Shown piece after piece: positions 1 to 5,561 of a DNA stretch of 8,277 nt. Within the stretch, counting starts at the first letter, position 1; each line of letters begins with the position of its first letter. A model generated the notes under the pieces. That model ran no database searches and was not told where the DNA came from. It was given only the letters and a program-made list of their open reading frames with translations. The stretch is from NCBI GenBank assembly GCA_937876435.1, contig CALEIL010000459.1, positions 1 through 8,277 of the forward strand, in the 5' to 3' direction. Made by a program: the position numbers and the translations under genes. This DNA comes from an uncultured Bacteroidota bacterium. GTDB lineage: Bacteria; Bacteroidota; Bacteroidia; Chitinophagales; Saprospiraceae.

Positions 1-427
1 TTGCTTCGTCCTTGGAGATACGCAGGAAAGGAATCAGGTCATCCAGTGAATTTTTTCGGGCATAAAATAAGCCAAGGTCCCCGTTTTGAAGCCTGAGAAA
101 CGATACGGACATTACGTTTTGCCCTCCCTCATTATCCACAATCAATTCGTCTTCCTGGGTCCAGGTTTGTCCTTGATCCTCACTATACCTTCCCATGATT
201 TGCGCTGGAGCGTGGTCACTCGACGAATCCATAAAGCGCGTATAGGCAAACAACACTCTGCCATCCTGGAGTGTGATAAAATCACCTTCACTATTGCGCG
301 GGTTGGAATCGAAGCTCAGGATATCAAAATAGGTTCCGCGATCCTCCTTACTCTGAGCAAAAACAAAAGCCGGGAGGGTAATCCCCAGTCCCAAAAGAAA
401 AGTCATTAAAACTAGTTGCTTATTCAT
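1..427 (-). CDS. Sialidase-like BNR/Asp-box protein, N-terminal part (runs off the left edge)
   Basis: Only the first 142 codons are inside the window; the frame is open to base 1. The ATG at 427-425 is followed by a Sec signal peptide (residues 1 to about 24, charged start, hydrophobic core, cleavage near FVFA/Q), so export is likely. Residues 43-50 carry the NPRNSEGD motif, whose Arg44 may play the role of the RIP arginine of sialidases. A perfect Asp-box (SEDQGQTW) lies at 82-89 and a second starts at 138 with Ala in place of the usual Gly. The visible part aligns along its length with the preceding gene (420-1574), at about 60% identity by hand count, so the two are tandem paralogues. The ATG overlaps the end of that gene by 8 bp (ATGAATAA), which suggests translational coupling. 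By analogy it is a six-bladed propeller exo-glycosidase of the sialidase (PF13088-like) type. The catalytic half is outside the window, so substrate and activity cannot be judged. Confidence 0.85.
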   Translation of the reverse strand, partial: MNKQLVLMTFLLGLGITLPAFVFAQSKEDRGTYFDILSFDSNPRNSEGDFITLQDGRVLFAYTRFMDSSSDHAPAQIMGRYSEDQGQTWTQEDELIVDNEGGQNVMSVSFLRLQNGDLGLFYARKNSLDDLIPFLRISKDEA

Positions 428-1574
428 ACAGCCAGTTGGTGTTTATTTTGGTAACATTGGTGATGGACAAGGCCGTTCCTGCCGGTCGGTTTCCTGCACA
501 ATAGCTCATTAAAAGTTCTTCATCGCTGATAAATCGAATTGAGGTGTAACAATACCATCCATCAGGATCATCGTGAAGGGTTTTTACGTTTTCCCAGGTC
601 AGGCCTTCGTTTTTGGAAATGGCGACATTCAGAGGGGTTCGTTTGCCCCTGTAGCTATTTTTTTTCACCCCGTTGTTGTTCCATACCAACACCAGATCTC
701 CCGTGGCGGGAATTCTGGCGATGGTAGCAGGAGATAAGGGGGAGGGAATATTGGTGGGGACTGCCATGGACCATTTTTTCCCTTTGTTTTTGGAAATAGA
801 GGCATACTGAACTCCTGAATCGGTCCGGATGTACATCATGACCTGCCCATTTTTCATCTCAACTAGTCCGGGCTCCTGCGCCATCAACCCATCAGGGATC
901 TTTACTTCGCCCTTCTGCTTCCAGGTTTGGCCATTATCATCAGAATAGTAACAGTACAATACGCCGTAATTATTGAAATTGTGTTCCAGATTACCAGGAC
1001 GGTCTTCCGAAACATGATGTGCCACCGGCATAAGAATACGGCCATTGGACAGCTGAATGACCCGCGCGTTATTTAACACAAAATATCCTTCCTGATCGGT
1101 AATGCATCTGATAGGAGCACTCCAGGATTTGCCTTCATCGGAGGATATCCGCATATAGGGTATGCAATCGTGAATGGAGTTTTTTCGGGCATAGAACAGG
1201 GCAATTTGTCCATTTTGCAGTCTCAAAAGCGACACGGACATTACGTTCATCGTCCCTTCATTCTCCACGACGATTTCATCCGCCTCGGTCCAGGTGTTCC
1301 CATTGTCGGAAGAATACCGGGCAGCGAGGTGTGAGTTTCCGAAATCACTGGCCGAATGTCCCACAAAGTGAGTATAAACGAACAGTATTCGACCGTCTTT
1401 TAATTTCACAAAATCCCCTTCGCTATTGCGGGGGTTGTTTTCTCCAGGATTCAACTGGAGTGAAGTAAGGGGGGCCGGAGCCTGGGCATTCATGACTGTG
1501 GTGGACAGGCCAATCAGGCATATGCTACACCATATGGCTTTTATGAGGCAAAAAGGATAGTTTATCGTTCTCAT
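420..1574 (-). CDS. Secreted sialidase-like glycoside hydrolase (BNR/Asp-box propeller)
   Basis: This 384-residue protein has a Sec signal peptide (about residues 1-31, ending VMNAQA) and a full-length catalytic domain. Three consensus Asp-boxes (SxDxGxTW) lie at 88-95, 144-151 and 211-218. Two degenerate ones lie at 261-268 and 320-327, with Asn for Asp. Such spacing marks a six-bladed sialidase-fold propeller. Candidate active-site residues are Arg49 in NPRNSEGD, Glu234 in a QEPGLVEM segment followed by Arg250 (the Glu-to-Arg spacing seen in GH33 sialidases), and Tyr341 or Tyr343 near the C-terminus as possible nucleophile. The third triad arginine is not clear; Arg309 and Arg312 are nearby options. 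The likely role is periplasmic or surface exo-cleavage of a terminal sugar. Calling it a true sialidase would overreach, because the fold is shared with other exo-glycosidases. It begins 6 bp after the stop of the Tat-exported paralogue and overlaps the next gene by 8 bp, consistent with one operon. No Shine-Dalgarno sequence precedes the ATG. Confidence 0.88.
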   Translation of the reverse strand: MRTINYPFCLIKAIWCSICLIGLSTTVMNAQAPAPLTSLQLNPGENNPRNSEGDFVKLKDGRILFVYTHFVGHSASDFGNSHLAARYSSDNGNTWTEADEIVVENEGTMNVMSVSLLRLQNGQIALFYARKNSIHDCIPYMRISSDEGKSWSAPIRCITDQEGYFVLNNARVIQLSNGRILMPVAHHVSEDRPGNLEHNFNNYGVLYCYYSDDNGQTWKQKGEVKIPDGLMAQEPGLVEMKNGQVMMYIRTDSGVQYASISKNKGKKWSMAVPTNIPSPLSPATIARIPATGDLVLVWNNNGVKKNSYRGKRTPLNVAISKNEGLTWENVKTLHDDPDGWYCYTSIRFISDEELLMSYCAGNRPAGTALSITNVTKINTNWLYE

Positions 1575-1580
1575 ATCGAA

Positions 1581-2837
1581 TCAGCTTAATTTTATACGAT
1601 ACCAGGAAGGGCCAGGTGCCCATTTGCCCATTTCCCGCCTCGCCAATGCAATTACGATTTCATCCTTTTCTGCATGTTCCATGATTTTATAATTGGAGAG
1701 TTCGACGTTTTCCGTTTCAGCCCCTTCATGACGGTGATCGATGATCACTACAGAGTCCTTGATTAACCCAAAATTTTGTTCATCCACCCGGCCGATCACC
1801 AGGGGGTTGCGTGGATTGTTTCCATTCGAATTTTCTTTGACTATATTACCTATCCAATACAAATGACTGGTTTTCCCGGATCGAAACAAGGTGGAGCATG
1901 CTGCAGGGGTATAAAAATTTTCTCCGGTAGTGTATGCGAAGGGCACTGGTTGGGACCAGGATCGGCATTGGTCATTCGAGAACGACAACCAGGTATAGCC
2001 CGGCAAATGGGGCTGTCTGAGATTGGATCCGCGCAGTACCATGGCAAATCTTCCATCCGGCAGTTCAGCCACCGAAGGTTCGAACAATCCCCGGGTGGAT
2101 AGTCGATGATCTATTCTCAGCCAATCACCAAAATCCCATTCGACATCCCGATAATCAGGCGTCCATTTGCCAATCAAAACTCCCGAGTCTCCAAATAAAT
2201 AGGCATCGGCTGGATTGTAAATTTCCTTCTTTTGTTCATCCCAGGGATGAAGATGAATGGGCACCATGATTTCACCTTTGCGGCTTTTAAAGATCACAGA
2301 AGTCATGGGAGTCGTATATCCATTTCGACCAATTTCCACTCCTTTGATCGGTGCGTTCGTTGGATTTCCCCGCGTAACGATCATACGAAAATCGGAAAAG
2401 GTGCGACCGTGATCATTGGAGATTCGATACCAGTTTTTGTAGAGCGGAGAACCGCTTTGAGTGTCTGGCTTTCCGGGAGTTGCAGGAATAATTTGTAATA
2501 TATTTTTCCCTTCCGCATAGATCCCCTCATTCAGTGCTCCCAATCCATGGAGTGAACGTTCAGGAAACCGGGCGGTGGTTTCCACTTCCCACGGGAATTC
2601 CACGGAAATGGTTTCAGGCACCTCCGGAATCGTTGGGAAACTACTAAAAACAAAGTCTGATGGGACTGGTCTGGTCACCTGGTTCTCCGGCGTTTTGACG
2701 AATACAATTTCCCGGTCAACGATCCTGATTCTGGCTTGCGGTGTTCCCAAACCACGGGGCAAGTTCACAGCACTGCCACCCCAAGCCAGGGCAGCAAGGG
2801 CAGGCATTTGTTTCAGAAAGTATCGTCGGTTTTGCAT
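1581..2837 (-). CDS. Tat-exported sialidase-like protein
   Basis: This is a 418-residue protein whose N-terminus has a twin-arginine signal (NRRYFLK at residues 3-9, then a short Ala-rich hydrophobic stretch to about 24), so it is probably exported folded. Its two operon paralogues use Sec signals instead. One good Asp-box (SNDHGRTF) is at 140-147 and a degraded one with Cys for Gly (SNDQCRSW) is at 287-294. Residues 252-269 match the sialidase Glu-to-Arg signature (FEPSVAELPDGR, ending at Arg269), giving Glu253 and Arg269 as candidate catalytic residues. Together these support a sialidase-superfamily propeller, clearly more divergent than the neighbouring pair. Substrate is unknown; an exo-acting hydrolase of an acidic or deoxy sugar is inferred. 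It follows the SGNH esterase after 59 bp and precedes the next sialidase-like gene by 6 bp. The ATG at 2837 was chosen because it places the twin-arginine motif at the very N-terminus. The leader is A/T-rich with no proper Shine-Dalgarno sequence. Confidence 0.85.
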   Translation of the reverse strand: MQNRRYFLKQMPALAALAWGGSAVNLPRGLGTPQARIRIVDREIVFVKTPENQVTRPVPSDFVFSSFPTIPEVPETISVEFPWEVETTARFPERSLHGLGALNEGIYAEGKNILQIIPATPGKPDTQSGSPLYKNWYRISNDHGRTFSDFRMIVTRGNPTNAPIKGVEIGRNGYTTPMTSVIFKSRKGEIMVPIHLHPWDEQKKEIYNPADAYLFGDSGVLIGKWTPDYRDVEWDFGDWLRIDHRLSTRGLFEPSVAELPDGRFAMVLRGSNLRQPHLPGYTWLSFSNDQCRSWSQPVPFAYTTGENFYTPAACSTLFRSGKTSHLYWIGNIVKENSNGNNPRNPLVIGRVDEQNFGLIKDSVVIIDHRHEGAETENVELSNYKIMEHAEKDEIVIALARREMGKWAPGPSWYRIKLS

Positions 2838-2869
2838 GTCAATATATTAAAAAATATTACTCCGATGGA

Positions 2870-2886
2870 CGAGGATTTGCACCTCG
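2870..2886 (-). other. Small hairpin in the spacer between esterase and Tat-sialidase genes
   Basis: A perfect 5-bp stem (CGAGG/CCTCG) closes a 7-nt loop (TGCAAAT on the transcribed strand), 10 bases after the esterase stop codon. No T-run follows directly; a T-rich stretch comes about 12 bases later, so it is a poor intrinsic terminator. It might be an mRNA stability or attenuation element. The shape resembles a tRNA T-arm, but the nearly invariant second loop base is wrong and no other tRNA part is present. Confidence 0.3.
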
Positions 2887-2896
2887 CGCTATCTGA

Positions 2897-3685
2897 TCAT
2901 TTTTCGTTTTTAAATTGTTTTAAAATTTCAATAGTCAGATGCTCCGCTATCAATTGGTGTCCCACATCATTGGGATGACATCCATCCAGCATCAGATCTT
3001 CATACGAGATTTGCTTTGCTTTGGCATATTTTTGAAATAGTTTATAGTTGTCCACAAGTCCGGTACGGTGTTTCCGGGATAATTTCCGAACGACCTTCAC
3101 GTATTTCAGGAGTCGTTTATTTTGAAAATCGCCATACCTCGCTCCCAGGATATTGGGGGCAATAAGGATAATTTCGGAACCTTGTGCCTGAAGATTTGTG
3201 ATAAAATATTCCAAATTGGCCTGGTACGCATCCAGAGGAATTCTGGAAGTTCCATTGGGCGTTTTGCTATCAATATAAGAATCGTTGGTCCCAAATCCGA
3301 TGATAACCAGGTCGGGTCGATGGTCCATGACGTCATTCTGGAAACGGTCCATTCCATGTTTGATTTCAAACAAATCATGGTCGATTTGTCGACCAGTATG
3401 ACTTCCGCCTACCCCGGAATTGATCACTTTCACATTTACCTCTTCCTGAGCGAGCAAATGTGGCAGCCGTTGGGCAAACACCTGATCAACCGTCTTCCGT
3501 TCTGCGGTGATGGAATTGCCAAAAGCGACGATAAGGAGGGTATCATCAGCGACCTTATTGATGGTACCGTGATCCAGGTTAAAGTGGTGGGATACGAAGA
3601 TATCGGCACCCCAAGCCTGGGATGCGCATACCTGAGCAAACAGGATTACGAGCAAGGAACAGCAGTCGCGATATTTCAACCTCAT
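2897..3685 (-). CDS. Secreted SGNH/GDSL-type esterase
   Basis: This 262-residue protein has an N-terminal signal peptide (about residues 1-26, hydrophobic LLVILFAQV). The four SGNH blocks are all present: block I FGNSIT with nucleophile Ser58, block II NSGVGG with an oxyanion glycine at about 91-94, block III FGTND with Asn134, and block V DGCHPND with catalytic Asp234 and His237. The length is normal for single-domain SGNH hydrolases. Members of this fold deacylate carbohydrates, including O-acetyl groups on sialic acids, xylan and pectin. Placed ahead of two sialidase-like genes, a glycan O-deacylase that clears ester groups before exo-cleavage is the simplest reading, but the ester is not identifiable. 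A Cys in the signal region (residue 20, AQVC) does not fit a lipobox well, so a soluble secreted enzyme is preferred. It starts 9 bp after the stop of the truncated sialidase remnant. An AGGAG sits directly against the ATG, too close to be a normal ribosome-binding site. Confidence 0.92.
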   Translation of the reverse strand: MRLKYRDCCSLLVILFAQVCASQAWGADIFVSHHFNLDHGTINKVADDTLLIVAFGNSITAERKTVDQVFAQRLPHLLAQEEVNVKVINSGVGGSHTGRQIDHDLFEIKHGMDRFQNDVMDHRPDLVIIGFGTNDSYIDSKTPNGTSRIPLDAYQANLEYFITNLQAQGSEIILIAPNILGARYGDFQNKRLLKYVKVVRKLSRKHRTGLVDNYKLFQKYAKAKQISYEDLMLDGCHPNDVGHQLIAEHLTIEILKQFKNEK

Positions 3686-3694
3686 CTCCTATTT

Positions 3695-3985
3695 TTATTT
3701 ATCTATAAAATCTTGCTCAGCCAACCGAATACGGAGTCCTCCCTGCATGGTGGTGATCCAAAGCTCGCCGGGGTTATATTCCATGCAGTACGGGTAGGAC
3801 AGCCATGTTTTTCCACTATCCTCATTTTGGACGTTATAAGATTTTGCGATGACCCTTGGTTTGGACCATGAAACACCTTCATCTTCCGAAAATGCTATGG
3901 AAAGTTCTTCCCGAAAATTGCTGCTTCGCACCTCCGACCATTGGCGGTCCCCACCTCGCAAGGGAAAATAATTGCATACAATCAT
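3695..3985 (-). pseudogene. 5'-truncated remnant of a sialidase-like (BNR) gene
   Basis: The open frame gives 96 residues, about a quarter of a sialidase-like protein. It contains one perfect Asp-box (SEDEGVSW at residues 33-40) followed by the closing segment with YPYCMEY, PGELWITTMQGG and a short C-terminal tail, which resembles the last blade and end of exo-sialidase-family proteins. There is no signal peptide and no N-terminal blades or catalytic Glu/Arg region. The ATG at 3985 is probably accidental: two codons upstream in frame lies a TGA, and family-like sequence begins only around residue 5-6 (NYFPLRGG). The missing part is not found in other frames of the upstream 87 bp. The break coincides with a sharp drop in GC content. 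I read this as the 3' stub of a once complete first gene of the sialidase/esterase operon, cut by a rearrangement. A translated product could not form a full propeller. Confidence 0.8.
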
Positions 3986-4072
3986 ACATCAATAATTCTA
4001 TTCTCTATCATTATACAATGGCTTCCATAATCATCTATGGCTTCCTTTCCAAAAGACCTATTGTAAACCATT
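3986..4072. other. AT-rich junction spacer between the two modules
   Basis: These 87 bp separate the stop of the Kelch lipoprotein gene from the sialidase remnant. The first 35 bp are very AT-rich, whereas the remnant just to the left is GC-rich. I see no transposase fragment, terminal inverted repeats, target-site duplication or convincing terminator. The only structure is a pair of 9-bp direct repeats. Transcription from the Kelch gene could read through into the esterase/sialidase genes. Confidence 0.6.
4018..4045. repeat. Two 9-bp direct repeats at the module junction
   Basis: The sequence ATGGCTTCC occurs at 4018-4026 and again at 4037-4045, a 19-bp period, inside the spacer next to the truncated gene. 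It is too short to assign to a mobile element. It could be a slippage duplicate, a protein-binding pair or chance. Confidence 0.4.
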
Positions 4073-5344
4073 CTACTCAATTAAGTCCATGGCCCACACA
4101 TCATTGGCCACACCACCATCATTACGTGATATTAATCCCCCTATCAACCATAATTTATTCTTATATTCTATTACAGGAGTAGCGTGTCGCGGTTCCCAAA
4201 AAACCCCTTTTTGTTCAGTCCAAAATTCTCCATCGGGACTATACCACACGTCATTTAACATAGTATCATTCCTAACATCGTAGTCACCTGCCATAACCCA
4301 TAGGTTATCTTTAGAGTTTGCGATCGAGTTCCATTGGCGTGGAGACCAAGGTGCATGTGAAATAACCTTTGTCCAATCTATACCATTATCCGTTTTCCAA
4401 ACATCATTGAAAGCGTAGCTATAAAGAACACTTCCGCCATAAAGATATAGTTCATCATTTAGGATGGCACTCCCACTAATCAAGCCCCTAGGCATCCATC
4501 TAACAAATTCAACCTCCCGAACCCAGTTTATCCCATCCACCGTAGACCAAACATCATTATACTTTTCACGCAATTCATTCCCAGCGGAAAAGTCAATATG
4601 AATACCACCCATAACCCAAATTTTACCTTTAAAACTAACTATATATGGAAAATACCTTTCACCCCACGGAACTTCATCTAAAACTTTGTTCCAGTGGACG
4701 CCATCCTCAGAATTCCATACATCAGTATGTTGGTCACCTCCGATTACCCATATCTTGTCATCAAATACAACACAGCCAAAGCCATGCCTTCCTGCCCATG
4801 GTGCATCCCCCTTCGATTCCCAATTTTCACCATCCGAAGTACACCAAACCTGGGATGTCCAATGACTATTGCCCAATTTAAAAGATGCCTTATCGTGATC
4901 ATATTTACCTAGCCACCCTCCCAAAAGCCACAATTTGTCTTTAAAAACAATCAATTGATGACCGTCCACTCTTAAAAATGGTGCTTCTTCGTTTTTAAGA
5001 ATTTGTTTCCATGGGCTTCTTTTTACTACCACATGAATTTCTTTTCTCTCTTGATTGGTGCCCTCCAAAATAAATGTTTGGGGAACTGAAAAATCTAGAA
5101 AACTACCACTTTTGGGATAAACAGTCAAATCTTTATTGTTTAAAAACAGTTCTGCTTTTAAATTAGTGACATCTGTTTCGTGGGGAACATATAGAAAAAT
5201 ACTATCTCCTATACGTTCATATTTATGATCAACGCCGACCAGTTTTAAGGTTTCAATCTCAAAGTTTAGGTCTTCTGAATTCTTACAATTAAATAAACCC
5301 ATCAAAACCATTATTAACATAAATTCAAATTTCAATCTATACAT
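4073..5344 (-). CDS. Lipoprotein with DUF5018-like domain and six-bladed Kelch propeller
   Basis: This is a 423-residue protein. Residues 1-20 form a lipoprotein signal (MYRLKFEF, hydrophobic MLIMVLMGLF, then Cys20), and acidic residues after the cysteine (KNSED) would fit surface export in Bacteroidota. Residues about 28-108 resemble the beta-sandwich DUF5018-type domain, which typically precedes other domains in surface lipoproteins. From about 125 to the end come six Kelch-like repeats with LWLLGG, IWVIGG, IWVMGG, LYLYGG, LWVMAG and LWLIGG at 138-143, 198-203, 242-247, 299-304, 348-353 and 398-403. Most repeats continue with (N)DVW, an Asp-box-like S/T-x-D-G-x-x-W, and PW..R. The last blade lacks its outer strand; the PWKQI and APFLR region at 111-125 could close the ring. 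A role in glycan binding, or less likely catalysis, is inferred from fold and context. It is preceded by a 217-bp AT-rich spacer and followed after 87 bp by the sialidase remnant. Confidence 0.85.
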   Translation of the reverse strand: MYRLKFEFMLIMVLMGLFNCKNSEDLNFEIETLKLVGVDHKYERIGDSIFLYVPHETDVTNLKAELFLNNKDLTVYPKSGSFLDFSVPQTFILEGTNQERKEIHVVVKRSPWKQILKNEEAPFLRVDGHQLIVFKDKLWLLGGWLGKYDHDKASFKLGNSHWTSQVWCTSDGENWESKGDAPWAGRHGFGCVVFDDKIWVIGGDQHTDVWNSEDGVHWNKVLDEVPWGERYFPYIVSFKGKIWVMGGIHIDFSAGNELREKYNDVWSTVDGINWVREVEFVRWMPRGLISGSAILNDELYLYGGSVLYSYAFNDVWKTDNGIDWTKVISHAPWSPRQWNSIANSKDNLWVMAGDYDVRNDTMLNDVWYSPDGEFWTEQKGVFWEPRHATPVIEYKNKLWLIGGLISRNDGGVANDVWAMDLIE

Positions 5345-5363
5345 ATCATAGCATTAGACATTC

Positions 5364-5375
5364 TTACGCGCGTAA
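5364..5375. promoter_or_regulatory. Perfect 12-bp palindrome upstream of the Kelch gene
   Basis: TTACGCGCGTAA is fully self-complementary and sits 19 bp before the ATG of the Kelch lipoprotein gene. Its CG-rich core stands out in an AT-rich spacer. Such a site could bind a dimeric regulator, act as a cleavage or modification target, or form a small structure in the leader mRNA near the start codon. No regulator gene is visible in the window. Confidence 0.35.
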
Positions 5376-5487
5376 TCTCAATATAGTTTCGTCAAATATT
5401 ATTCGCAGTATCATTCAAATCTTTCAATGCTCACAATCTTTAAAATCTTCCATACTGCTTAATCGATTCGAAATTTGGTGATCCTAA

Positions 5488-5518
5488 TAAACTTAATTTT
5501 TGTGTATTAAAGGTACAA
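5488..5518 (-). promoter_or_regulatory. Weak candidate Bacteroidota-type promoter for the Kelch gene
   Basis: On the minus strand a TTG (5518-5516) is followed after 20 bases by TAAGTTTA (5495-5488). This is close to the Bacteroidota pattern of TTTG, about 19-21 bases, then TAnnTTTG, but each box has one mismatch. It would give a leader of about 135 bases containing the 12-bp palindrome. In such AT-rich DNA a chance match is quite possible. Confidence 0.25.
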
Positions 5519-5534
5519 CCCCTGGTATCATAAT

Positions 5535-5559
5535 ATCATATATAATTCTAGTATATGAT
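5535..5559 (-). other. AT-only inverted repeat after the alpha/beta hydrolase gene
   Basis: Eight-base arms (ATCATATA and TATATGAT) flank a 9-base loop, beginning 2 bp after the hydrolase stop codon. The position suits a transcript end, but the stem has only one G-C pair per arm and no T-run follows, so it is weak as an intrinsic terminator. It may protect the 3' end of the SusD/hydrolase message or be a by-product of AT-rich DNA. Confidence 0.3.
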
Positions 5560-5561
5560 TG

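Noticed and set aside
86..409. Plus-strand open frame of 107 codons near the left edge
   Set aside because: The opposite strand encodes a signal peptide, an Asp-box and strong similarity to the neighbouring paralogue, so this frame is a shadow.
420..1574. Firm assignment as a true exo-alpha-sialidase (nanH-type)
   Set aside because: Fold and Glu/Arg motifs fit, but the third arginine and the nucleophile are uncertain and no sialic-acid catabolic genes are in view, so only sialidase-like is supported.
2870..2886. Hairpin as a tRNA gene or intrinsic terminator
   Set aside because: No acceptor, D or anticodon arms, the conserved second loop T is replaced by G, and no T-run directly follows the stem.
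3122..3871. Plus-strand open frame of 249 codons
   Set aside because: It lies antisense to the SGNH esterase, whose catalytic blocks are intact, and to the sialidase remnant. Its translation shows no domain, signal peptide or family motif.
3986..4072. Insertion-sequence remnant at the junction
   Set aside because: No terminal inverted repeats, target-site duplication or transposase-like translation could be found.
5345..5561. Possible small gene or riboswitch in the 217-bp spacer
   Set aside because: Only very short open frames without family features, and no recognisable conserved RNA fold beyond the AT-only inverted repeat and the palindrome.
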